Part shown: positions 1 to 5,660 of the stretch, one piece after another
How the letters are laid out: each line of letters starts with the position of its first letter
Position numbering within the stretch: position 1 is the stretch's first letter
Assembly (NCBI GenBank): GCA_022564385.1
Contig: JADFLN010000092.1
Location: forward strand, 1-5,700
Source of the DNA: Nitrososphaerota archaeon
Lineage (GTDB): Archaea; Thermoproteota; Nitrososphaeria; Nitrososphaerales; Nitrosopumilaceae
Reading direction: 5' to 3'
Length of the DNA: 5,700 nt
The notes under the pieces: model-generated
The model's input: only the letters and a program-made list of their open reading frames with translations
Databases searched by the model: none
Told to the model about the DNA's origin: nothing
Program-made: the position numbers and the translations under genes

Positions 1-825
1 AAGATCACCTTTCTCAGCAGTATTTAGCTCATCATGTACAGTTTGCATTTCTTTTTTATCAAAATCTACTTTTTCACAATCAGAATTACTATCTCCAAAA
101 AGAAATTTTGCACAAGTTCCTGATGTCCCCATTCCTCCACACATTGCTTTACATTGACGCTTATCCATCGCTCCAAGACCAGAAATATTTACAGAAGTAT
201 CTCCAACTTTACCAGCAAAAAATCCAAGCATACCATATGTTAATTCAGTTGGATCTTTTACTTTCATTCTAATTGTAACATTTGGTGTATCTTCTTTTCG
301 TAACAACGAGTAAGGACTCTTTCCAGTAATTGCACTAGCAAGTGCACTAAATGCGCTTTCCTTGTTTGTTTTTAGATTATCATATGAATTTGCATGAATT
401 GCAGCATTGCTTTCTGCAAATGCAACTTGAGTTCCATCTTTTGGAATATCAAAAATTTCATATGGAATACATGAAAATGAAAGAGTAACATCCATAGTTT
501 CATATGAATTTCTAATTGATAGTTGCTTTGAGATAAAATTTTCATCTAATCCATACTTTGATACATTATCAATATCAAATCCCATTGGATTCAGAGTTGT
601 TTTTACTTTAACCCTAGCATCTTTACTAATATGAGAAAGAAATTCTTCTCCTGCATCGCCAATTGTGTTATAGTTTACACCAGCAAGATGAGCCCATTCT
701 ATTGGTATTAATTTCTCAGCATCTGTAGCCTCACCAGTTGCAACTAGGATTCTGTATGCCATCTGCATAATTTCCCCCTGCTCACCTTTTAGTGCAGATT
801 CTTCTTCTCTAGTTAATTCCAACAT
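1..825 (-). CDS. acnX: Aconitase X family protein, probable phosphomevalonate dehydratase large subunit (3' end outside window)
   Basis: Open without a stop from the ATG at 825 to the window edge, giving 275 codons; the family is about 400 residues, so roughly the last third is missing. The protein begins MLELTREEESAL, the usual aconitase X opening. Family landmarks follow in order: IGDAGEEFL (55-63), TTLNPMGFD (76-84), SCIPY with Cys119 as a probable Fe-S ligand, the AESNAAIHANS segment (137-147), TNKESAFSALASAITGKSP (153-171), ISGLG (214-218) and a small-residue GGMGTSGT stretch (230-237). The downstream GCPH-type motif would lie outside the window. In archaea the family's large subunit, with a separate small subunit, dehydrates mevalonate 5-phosphate to trans-anhydromevalonate 5-phosphate in the cytoplasm, for isoprenoid lipids. 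That role is inferred from family and probable lineage. The usual TNREGGPS is TNKESAFS here, and IPIK is IPIE at 40-43, so the substrate is less certain than the family. Another ATG at 829 is out of frame. Confidence 0.88.
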   Translation of the reverse strand, partial: MLELTREEESALKGEQGEIMQMAYRILVATGEATDAEKLIPIEWAHLAGVNYNTIGDAGEEFLSHISKDARVKVKTTLNPMGFDIDNVSKYGLDENFISKQLSIRNSYETMDVTLSFSCIPYEIFDIPKDGTQVAFAESNAAIHANSYDNLKTNKESAFSALASAITGKSPYSLLRKEDTPNVTIRMKVKDPTELTYGMLGFFAGKVGDTSVNISGLGAMDKRQCKAMCGGMGTSGTCAKFLFGDSNSDCEKVDFDKKEMQTVHDELNTAEKGDL

Positions 826-842
826 TCATTCTATTTAGAACA

Positions 843-850
843 GATATAAT
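843..850 (-). promoter_or_regulatory. Possible TATA box for the aconitase X gene
   Basis: Read on the minus strand this is ATTATATC, centred about 21 bases before the ATG at 825. That is slightly too close for the usual 26-28 base TATA-to-start distance of a leaderless archaeal transcript, so transcription from it would begin at or just inside the first codons. The spacer is only 60 bases long and has no better match nearer the expected position; a second A/T-rich block lies at 863-876. Weak call based on composition and position only. Confidence 0.3.
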
Positions 851-862
851 ACTTGTACTACC

Positions 863-876
863 TTTTTAGAAAAATT
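863..876 (-). terminator. Possible T-tract terminator after the thrombospondin-3 gene
   Basis: About ten bases past the TAG at 886-888 the minus strand reads AATTTTTCTAAAAA. The T run fits the short U-tract terminators archaea use. The block is also a near-perfect inverted repeat (TTTTT-AG-AAAAA at 863-874 on the plus strand), but it contains no G-C pairs and would form a poor hairpin. It could equally be part of the aconitase X promoter region. Confidence 0.3.
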
Positions 877-885
877 CCAGTTTAA

Positions 886-1621
886 CTAACAGTTATTGTT
901 TGATTGAGCTCTTTGTAATCCTTTCTTTTTACCTTTACCATTTCCTGATGTTTTATCTAGTGCTTCACATGATTTCTTTTTATCTGTAGTTGATGGTTCT
1001 GGATCATCACATGCATCTCCTATTCCATCACTGTCAGAATCTAGTTGATCTGGATTTGAAACAGTTGGACAATTATCTACATCATCTGGAACTCCATCGC
1101 TGTCACTATCTGGTACTAACCCTTCATAGTATGTTTTAAAATCAAAGTCAGTGTCAGAAAGTGATGAGCCTTTAAAATATGCAATACCTTCTGTGTATGT
1201 ATTTCCGCTACCTAACCAAGCACAAGTAGCAAATGGATCCATTGAAATGATTTCTATCACATATACTCCAGAAGGTAATGGCGTAAGTGGAAGATCAATA
1301 TGTTGTAAAGCAACACTAGAATCAACAGTATAAGATATGATACTAACAGGAGGCCCACCAATATCTACAACATGAATAATTACTTCCCAATCATCAATAC
1401 ATAGTCCTGTTAGGCCAATGTCTATTCCAGTGATATTATCAACAGTGGGTGTAAACCCTTGACCAAGACCAGCACTGATTGCTGCACCTCCGGTTCTTGA
1501 AACAATATTGCTTTGATCTATTGGTCCATGAGCAAATGCAGGTCGGAGTTGAACTAAATCCAGAAAATACTAGAGATAACAATGCGATACTTACAATAAT
1601 GAAGTTAAACCCACGTTTCAT
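886..1621 (-). pseudogene. Secreted thrombospondin type-3 repeat protein, broken by a one-base frameshift in the signal peptide region
   Basis: The ATG at 1621 opens a clear signal peptide (MKRGFNFIIVSIALLSLVF), but that frame becomes cysteine-rich nonsense and stops near 1439. The adjacent frame is open from 1569 to the TAG at 886-888 and starts with a typical end of a signal peptide, PAFAHG. Dropping one T from the TTTT run (AAAA at 1564-1567 on the plus strand) joins the two into 244 residues with probable cleavage after AFA (28-30). The mature part has a beta-rich domain (about 31-167, ending in DFDFKTYY), then two Asp-rich thrombospondin-3 type calcium motifs, DSDSDGVPDDVDNC (171-184) and DSDSDGIGDACDD (194-206). 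A basic tail ends SNNNC. No good start exists in the long frame alone: its first ATG is deep inside, and the GTG at 1260 would lose the signal peptide. The role is unknown; likely a cell-surface or exported calcium-binding protein. The shift may be a true mutation, a phase-variable run or a sequencing error. Confidence 0.75.
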
Positions 1622-1642
1622 ATTATATGGAACCCATATAAT
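1622..1642. promoter_or_regulatory. Perfect 9+9 inverted repeat at the start of the thrombospondin-3 gene (operator-like)
   Basis: ATTATATGG (1622-1630) and CCATATAAT (1634-1642) are exact reverse complements separated by AAC. The repeat touches the ATG at 1621 and, given the TATA-like box at 1651-1658, would cover the expected transcription start. That position fits a dimeric repressor site. If included in a leader RNA it would form a nine-pair hairpin directly before the start codon. The pairing is seen directly; the regulatory role is inference. Confidence 0.5.
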
Positions 1643-1650
1643 TTACTTAA

Positions 1651-1658
1651 ATTTATAA
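1651..1658 (-). promoter_or_regulatory. Probable TATA box of the thrombospondin-3 gene
   Basis: The minus strand reads TTATAAAT about 34 bases before the ATG at 1621. A start of transcription some 27 bases downstream would fall near 1627, giving a leader of only about six bases and placing the 1622-1642 inverted repeat over the start site. The region is very A/T-rich, so chance matches are easy. Confidence 0.4.
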
Positions 1659-1751
1659 TAAAATATCTAAGAAATATAGTGACTTTTTACGATCTAAAAG
1701 TTAAAAAAAATATTATAAGGAAATAATACCATTTTTGGAGTCATTTTCACA

Positions 1752-1762
1752 TTTACATTATA
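1752..1762 (+). promoter_or_regulatory. Probable TATA box of nth
   Basis: TTTACATTATA is centred about 25 bases before the ATG at 1782, the spacing expected for an archaeal leaderless transcript that starts at or next to the start codon. There is no Shine-Dalgarno-like purine block between it and the gene, which agrees with leaderless initiation. Confidence 0.4.
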
Positions 1763-1781
1763 GAAAAATTACTTGTTTCAT

Positions 1782-2447
1782 ATGAGAAAAATTCTTCGTG
1801 GAATGATGGATACCATGAATGCAGTAAATCCACCTAGAATGACAGCACTCAAAGAACTTCATGAGGCAGAAACTGGTCCATTTAGTATACTAATTGGAAC
1901 AATCCTTTCTGCAAGAACCAAAGATGAAACAACAACAAAAATAGTCAAAGTATTGTTCTCAAAGTACAAAAATCCAAAAGAACTTGCAAATGCCAAAATA
2001 AAAGATGTAGAGAAGGTAATAAAGTCAATTGGTTTCTATCATGTAAAATCTAAAAGAATTATTGAAGTTGCAAAGATTATTGATAAAAAATACAAAGGGA
2101 AAGTTCCAGATGATATGGATACTTTAGTTCAACTACCAGGGGTTGGAAGAAAAACTGCTAATTGTGTTCTAGTATATGCATATGAAAAACCAGCTATTCC
2201 AGTTGATATTCATGTTCATAGAATCTCAAATAGATTAGGACTAGTAGATACAAAAAATCCAGAAGAAACAGAACAAGAGTTAATGAAGAAAATTCAAAAG
2301 AAATACTGGCTTGAGATAAATGATACTTTTGTTATGTATGGTCAAAATATTTGCAAACCAATTTCACCAATGTGTAATATATGTAAGATTAAGAAAAATT
2401 GTAAATATTACAAGCTCAAAATAAAAAAATTACACAAAGATATATAG
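1782..2447 (+). CDS. nth: Endonuclease III, bifunctional DNA glycosylase/AP lyase
   Basis: The 221-residue protein is close to the usual length of about 210-225. It removes oxidised pyrimidines from DNA and nicks the resulting abasic site, starting base excision repair. The helix-hairpin-helix reads LPGVGRKTANC (118-128) with catalytic Lys124. It is followed by VDIHVHRI, where Asp142 is the second catalytic residue (the E. coli Lys120/Asp138 pair). The C-terminal 4Fe-4S site is complete: Cys191, 198, 201 and 207 in the exact C-x6-C-x2-C-x5-C spacing. LSARTKDE near the N-terminus (43-50) replaces the bacterial LSAQATD, as in archaeal members. I chose the ATG at 1782 over the in-frame TTG at 1773, which would add three residues, because it fits the TATA spacing. 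The gene stands alone, divergent from the broken secreted-protein gene and convergent with rqcH. Function is confident; exact lesion preference is not visible. Confidence 0.96.
   Translation: MRKILRGMMDTMNAVNPPRMTALKELHEAETGPFSILIGTILSARTKDETTTKIVKVLFSKYKNPKELANAKIKDVEKVIKSIGFYHVKSKRIIEVAKIIDKKYKGKVPDDMDTLVQLPGVGRKTANCVLVYAYEKPAIPVDIHVHRISNRLGLVDTKNPEETEQELMKKIQKKYWLEINDTFVMYGQNICKPISPMCNICKIKKNCKYYKLKIKKLHKDI
2416..2430 (-). terminator. Possible T-tract terminator for rqcH inside the nth 3' end
   Basis: Read on the minus strand, a run of seven Ts followed by ATTTTG lies about 45-55 bases past the rqcH stop, within the last codons of nth (a lysine-rich stretch). The convergent spacer itself (2448-2473) has no T run on either strand, so this is the nearest candidate stop for rqcH transcription, and the two transcripts would overlap. 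It may simply reflect lysine codons. Confidence 0.25.
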
Positions 2448-2473
2448 AAATAGAAAGAATCGAGAAACAACAT

Positions 2474-4426
2474 CTAGTCTAATTCAGTATTAGTAAAATC
2501 TTCTTTTTGTGAATCCCCGATGCCTGTTTCTTTAATCTGACTTTGTCCTGCAGGCAAAACACGAACAAAGTCATCTAGACTTATTTTCTTAGTAATTTTC
2601 TCGTAAATTTTTGAAAATTCCACTCTTATTTTTTTAGCAGCATCTACCATCTCTGATCCATGTGGTTCAATTATTGCATAGCAGATTGAATTTTTCTTAA
2701 TTGTCTCTGGCGGACCACATGTCAAGACATAGTCATCTTCTTGTGGAATTATTCCTACAGCTAATTTGAGATTTGCAGAATTTATAAAATTTCGTTGTCC
2801 TTCTATTAAAAAAGAACCCTTGGGGAGAAATTCCCCACTTGGTGCAGATTTTTTTACTTGCTCTGGATTAACCCAATAAGCACTTACTCCATATACTCCT
2901 TCTTTCCATGCACGACTAAAACAAACTGTAGCATGTGCAACTTCATTCATACTAGTATCTGGTGCATTTTGTGCATCTTTTAAAATAAAAAATGGTGATC
3001 CATGAATATCCGCATGAAATATTTTATCATTTTTTCCTAAATGTTTTCTAACTACTGCTGAATTTGATGCTGCATCTCTTCCACCAATTGCAAGTAATCC
3101 ATCTGATGTAAAGAACCACCTGTATCTTTCATACCAGTTTTTCTTTCTAATTTCTGAAACTAGAATTGTATCTTTTTCAGTCTCAGTTTTATTCTGTAAT
3201 TTCTCCAGCCTTTTTTCTGTTTTAGTTTTAATTTCTTCAATTGAATTTATTGCACTATATTGTTTTTTTGCTTCATTAAATAATATTGATGCAATTGATT
3301 GAAGTGAAGCTTTAGTGTTTATCTTGATTTTTTCATCCTGAATAACAATTAATGAAATTCCTTTTTCATTAACTAATTTTGCATTATGATCTGCCAAAGT
3401 CTCTTGTGCAGAAACATCTTCTAATGATATTGTACCTTTTGAAACCATCTCAAAAAGAAAATTTGCAACATTTGTAATGTTCTTTGATTTTTCTTTAACT
3501 GTTTCAATTGCTTTTTCTTGCTGAGAAATTTGGGTTTGTAATTCTTTAATTTTTTTATCAGAACCACTAGATTGAATTAATTTTCCTTTTTCAATCAAGT
3601 CTCCTGTAAAAACTGTGTCTAGTCCTTCAATGAAACTATTGACATTTGTTATCTCTCCTTCTAATTTTCCTAATTTCAATGGTAAAACTTCAGTTTTTTC
3701 ATTTCTTACAATAACTGTATTATGGTTTCCTGATATGACATCTGAAACAATATTTTTTGTAGTTTCAAAAATTTTCTTTATTTCTTCATCAGTTAACAAA
3801 TTTCCATTTTTTTTTGAATCAATATTTGCATTTCCAAAAATTCCCTCAACATATTTTTTTGGTAGGCCCAAAGTTCTCCCAAACCATTTTCCAGCAACTA
3901 AATCTGTTGTTTTAAGGCCATTAAAATCTGATTCTAATATGTTAAAAATATCTAATTCACTTTTTGGGGGTTGTGCATACTCTAATCCAATGCGTAGCTT
4001 TCTGTGTCTTACATCTATAGAATGCTGTAACGCAAGAATCTTCATATCACTATTACAAAGTAAAATATTCCCATCTCCAAAAAATTCACCTACCAAAACA
4101 AACTCTTTTCCAAATCCCTCAAAAGTAAAATACGCAATTCTTTCTGAATCGATCTGTTCTATTTTCTTTAATTTTAGTCTAAGAAGATCACTTCTTAATC
4201 TCTTGAGTAATCTATTTGGCTCCATCTGATTAATTTTTACTGAAGTTAACCAAACACCAAATGTTGAGATCATCATAAAGAGATCACTTTTTTCTGTATG
4301 ATGAAGTTTAAAGAGAAGGCTATCTTTTGTAATTCCGTAAATATTACTAACATAGTAATCTTGAGCTTGTTTTGAAATTTGTTCTACTAAATACCGTAAT
4401 TCTATTCCTGCTAGGGTCATAACCAT
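2474..4426 (-). CDS. rqcH: Archaeal RqcH (NFACT/Rqc2/NEMF family) ribosome quality-control protein
   Basis: This 650-residue protein has the full NFACT order. An N-terminal NFACT-N (FbpA-like) domain covers about 1-170, with HSIDVRHRKLRIG at 135-147. A helix-hairpin-helix region follows (KWFGRTLGLPKKYVEGIF, 180-197). Two long charged helices (about 288-328 and 380-420) form the coiled-coil middle. The NFACT-R (DUF814) domain spans about 430-545 and carries GGRDAASNSAVVRKHL (448-463) and HADIHGSPFFILK (471-483). A C-terminal extension contains DDFVRVLPAGQSQ. Family members bind the large ribosomal subunit holding a stuck peptidyl-tRNA and, in bacteria and eukaryotes, direct untemplated C-terminal tailing of the nascent chain. 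Residues 95-96 are Glu-Arg where an Asp-Arg pair is usual. The older name, fibronectin-binding protein, is misleading. An alternative start is Met3 (ATG at 4420), which fits the TATA spacing slightly better. The gene is convergent with nth and divergent from the EMC6-like gene. Confidence 0.93.
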   Translation of the reverse strand: MVMTLAGIELRYLVEQISKQAQDYYVSNIYGITKDSLLFKLHHTEKSDLFMMISTFGVWLTSVKINQMEPNRLLKRLRSDLLRLKLKKIEQIDSERIAYFTFEGFGKEFVLVGEFFGDGNILLCNSDMKILALQHSIDVRHRKLRIGLEYAQPPKSELDIFNILESDFNGLKTTDLVAGKWFGRTLGLPKKYVEGIFGNANIDSKKNGNLLTDEEIKKIFETTKNIVSDVISGNHNTVIVRNEKTEVLPLKLGKLEGEITNVNSFIEGLDTVFTGDLIEKGKLIQSSGSDKKIKELQTQISQQEKAIETVKEKSKNITNVANFLFEMVSKGTISLEDVSAQETLADHNAKLVNEKGISLIVIQDEKIKINTKASLQSIASILFNEAKKQYSAINSIEEIKTKTEKRLEKLQNKTETEKDTILVSEIRKKNWYERYRWFFTSDGLLAIGGRDAASNSAVVRKHLGKNDKIFHADIHGSPFFILKDAQNAPDTSMNEVAHATVCFSRAWKEGVYGVSAYWVNPEQVKKSAPSGEFLPKGSFLIEGQRNFINSANLKLAVGIIPQEDDYVLTCGPPETIKKNSICYAIIEPHGSEMVDAAKKIRVEFSKIYEKITKKISLDDFVRVLPAGQSQIKETGIGDSQKEDFTNTELD

Positions 4427-4440
4427 GTATTTTTTGTCTA

Positions 4441-4448
4441 AAATTATA
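4441..4448 (-). promoter_or_regulatory. Probable TATA box of rqcH
   Basis: The minus strand reads TATAATTT, centred about 19 bases before the ATG at 4426 and 25 bases before the second in-frame ATG at 4420. The usual 26-28 base distance to a leaderless start would favour initiation at Met3. It shares a 96-base spacer with the promoter of the divergent EMC6-like gene. Confidence 0.35.
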
Positions 4449-4483
4449 CTCTTGCTATCAAGTACTCATTCTTTGACCAAAGG

Positions 4484-4491
4484 TATTAAAC
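4484..4491 (+). promoter_or_regulatory. Probable TATA box of the EMC6-like/cbiT run
   Basis: TATTAAAC is centred about 36 bases before the TTG start at 4523, predicting transcription from near 4514 and a leader of about nine bases. It is the best A/T block at a workable distance in the spacer shared with rqcH. Confidence 0.35.
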
Positions 4492-4522
4492 GTGGGTTGC
4501 TTGAGACACGCTAGAAAATTAC

Positions 4523-5011
4523 TTGGCAAAATTCAAAAAGAAAAAATCTCAACCAACCCTTGGTTCTGATGAATCTAAAAAAGAATCCACAAAGGATGAA
4601 CCAGTTGATATTCCTGAAATAGAAAAATCTGAACCTGTTCCAGAGACTCCATCAACAGATCCACCAATAAGTGAAGCTGCGAAGAGTGAAAAAGATAGAA
4701 AATTAAGTAAATTATTTTGGATGCGTATTGTTTTAGCTTTTATTGCAGGAACTGCAGCAACTTTCCTCTTTGATGATATTGAAGGTGAAGAAAGAAGATG
4801 GACATCTATTGGATTCATGGTAATACTGTTTATTGGATCAATTATAGTTGCAAAAGGAATGAACATGCAATTACCATCATCAGATAAGAAGAAAATTGTT
4901 ACACAAGCTCTTGGAAGTTATATCTTTCTATACCTATTTACTTGGATTTTGACTTATACAATTGTTAATGCAGGAAATGTAACAAGTGGAATCCCGTCAC
5001 TACTTCCATGA
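4523..5011 (+). CDS. EMC6-like three-helix membrane protein
   Basis: A 162-residue protein with a lysine-rich start (MAKFKKKK) and a disordered, acidic and proline-rich stretch to about residue 57. Three membrane helices follow, about 65-83, 94-111 and 128-149. The C-terminal part resembles EMC6: the last helix, FLYLFTWILTYTIVNAG, matches the human FTYVLFWTFLYGMVHV pattern, and the first helix is small-residue-rich (AFIAGTAAT) after a basic MRIV, as in EMC6. EMC6 is a core subunit of the eukaryotic ER membrane protein complex that inserts membrane proteins with EMC3, an Oxa1-type insertase; archaea carry distant relatives of both. The partner and activity here are inferred. The TTG start at 4523 is chosen because a stop lies in frame at 4502 and the next in-frame ATG is inside the first helix. 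It precedes cbiT by 22 bases and is probably cotranscribed with it, with no clear functional link. A generic small membrane protein remains possible. Confidence 0.65.
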   Translation: MAKFKKKKSQPTLGSDESKKESTKDEPVDIPEIEKSEPVPETPSTDPPISEAAKSEKDRKLSKLFWMRIVLAFIAGTAATFLFDDIEGEERRWTSIGFMVILFIGSIIVAKGMNMQLPSSDKKKIVTQALGSYIFLYLFTWILTYTIVNAGNVTSGIPSLLP

Positions 5012-5020
5012 TTTAGTAAA

Positions 5021-5026
5021 GGAAAG
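5021..5026 (+). promoter_or_regulatory. Weak ribosome-binding site of cbiT
   Basis: GGAAAG ends seven bases before the ATG at 5034. It is the only purine block of this kind before a start in the window. That agrees with cbiT being an internal gene of a transcript, unlike the leaderless-looking first genes. Confidence 0.35.
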
Positions 5027-5033
5027 AATGTAA

Positions 5034-5624
5034 ATGTGGAATTACAAAACACCTGGAATTCCTGATGAATATTTTGAACGAACAGAAAATGTTCCAATAA
5101 CAAAAGAAGAAGTTAGAACTATTCAAATCAGCAAGGCAAGACTAAAGCCCGGGCAGATTGTTTATGATATTGGTTGTGGAAGTGGTTCCATTTCCATTGA
5201 AGCGGCATTTCAAGTTGAATCATCTGGTAAAGTATTGGCTATTGACTATGATGAAAATGCTATAGAATTAACAAAAAAGAATATGGATAAATTCGGCATT
5301 TCAAATATTTCTGTAATTCTTGGTAATGCTAAAGAAAAGATGTTAGAACTTGAAGAAGCTGATGCAATATTTATTGGAGGAACAGGTGGAGACACAAAAG
5401 ATATAGTTGAGATTTCTCAGAATAAACTAAAATCAGGAGGTAGAATTGTAATTGGCACTATACTGATTGAGACACTTTATTCAGTATTGCAAATTTTAGA
5501 TAAATTACAGTTTGAATCAGTAGATATTACTCAAGTAACCATAGCTAAGAGTAGAAAGACTAGTACAGGAACTATGATGCTGGCAAGAAACCCTGTAACT
5601 ATAATTTCTGCTACCAAAATCTAA
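5034..5624 (+). CDS. cbiT: Cobalt-precorrin-6B C15-methyltransferase (decarboxylating)
   Basis: A 196-residue class I SAM-dependent methyltransferase, about the length of archaeal CbiT. It methylates C15 of the corrin ring and removes the acetate carboxyl on C12, in the anaerobic (cobalt-early) branch of cobalamin synthesis in the cytoplasm. The family opening GIPDEYFERTENVPITKEEVR (8-28) is present. SAM motif I is VYDIGCGSGSISIE (43-56), with the ribose-binding acid at Asp71 in AIDYDENA. GGTGG (115-119), KLKSGGRIVI (131-140) and the C-terminal GTMMLARNPVTII (179-191) are also CbiT hallmarks, matching the Methanothermobacter enzyme along its length as I recall it. It is a stand-alone CbiT, not fused to CbiE as in bacterial CobL. 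It follows the EMC6-like gene by 22 bases and precedes a second corrin methylase by 36, which supports a cobalamin cluster running off the right edge. Cobalamin synthesis is a known trait of ammonia-oxidising archaea. No riboswitch is seen. Confidence 0.96.
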   Translation: MWNYKTPGIPDEYFERTENVPITKEEVRTIQISKARLKPGQIVYDIGCGSGSISIEAAFQVESSGKVLAIDYDENAIELTKKNMDKFGISNISVILGNAKEKMLELEEADAIFIGGTGGDTKDIVEISQNKLKSGGRIVIGTILIETLYSVLQILDKLQFESVDITQVTIAKSRKTSTGTMMLARNPVTIISATKI

Positions 5625-5630
5625 TCTAGA

Positions 5631-5638
5631 TTTTTAAT
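5631..5638 (+). promoter_or_regulatory. Possible internal TATA box before the cbiL-like gene
   Basis: TTTTTAAT is centred about 26-27 bases before the ATG at 5661, and no purine-rich ribosome-binding site lies just before that start. The arrangement would allow a leaderless transcript beginning at the methylase gene in addition to read-through from cbiT. Weak evidence in an A/T-rich spacer. Confidence 0.3.
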
Positions 5639-5660
5639 TGGGAATAAAATCATAAATTTC

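Noticed and set aside
886..1260. A stand-alone 124-residue gene starting at the GTG at 1260
   Set aside because: The frame stays open far upstream to 1569 with a sensible protein sequence, and this start would cut the beta domain in half and lose the signal peptide. It is the C-terminal half of the frameshifted gene.
1151..1333. A 60-codon plus-strand open frame over the secreted-protein gene
   Set aside because: Overlaps the conserved domain on the other strand and has no promoter or family signature.
1622..1781. Possible cobalamin riboswitch or other RNA leader
   Set aside because: The spacer is almost all A/T with only the short palindrome as structure, and the genes on either side are not cobalamin genes; the cbi genes have no long leader either.
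3615..4229. A 204-codon open frame on the plus strand inside rqcH
   Set aside because: It lies wholly antisense to the well-supported NFACT-N region and its Ser/Phe/Asn-rich translation is what reverse reading of lysine- and glutamate-rich codons yields.
4488..4498. AAACGTGGGTT repeated at 1608-1618 (minus strand) and 4488-4498
   Set aside because: An 11-base match in different contexts (inside the start of a coding region versus a spacer); no surrounding similarity, so probably chance.
4427..4522. Possible tRNA or small structured RNA in the rqcH/EMC6-like spacer
   Set aside because: No cloverleaf arms or T-loop-like sequence could be paired, and at 96 bases the spacer is accounted for by two promoters.
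4549..4866. A 105-codon open frame on the minus strand under the EMC6-like gene
   Set aside because: Antisense shadow; the plus-strand frame has clear membrane helices and a better start, and this frame has no recognisable domain.
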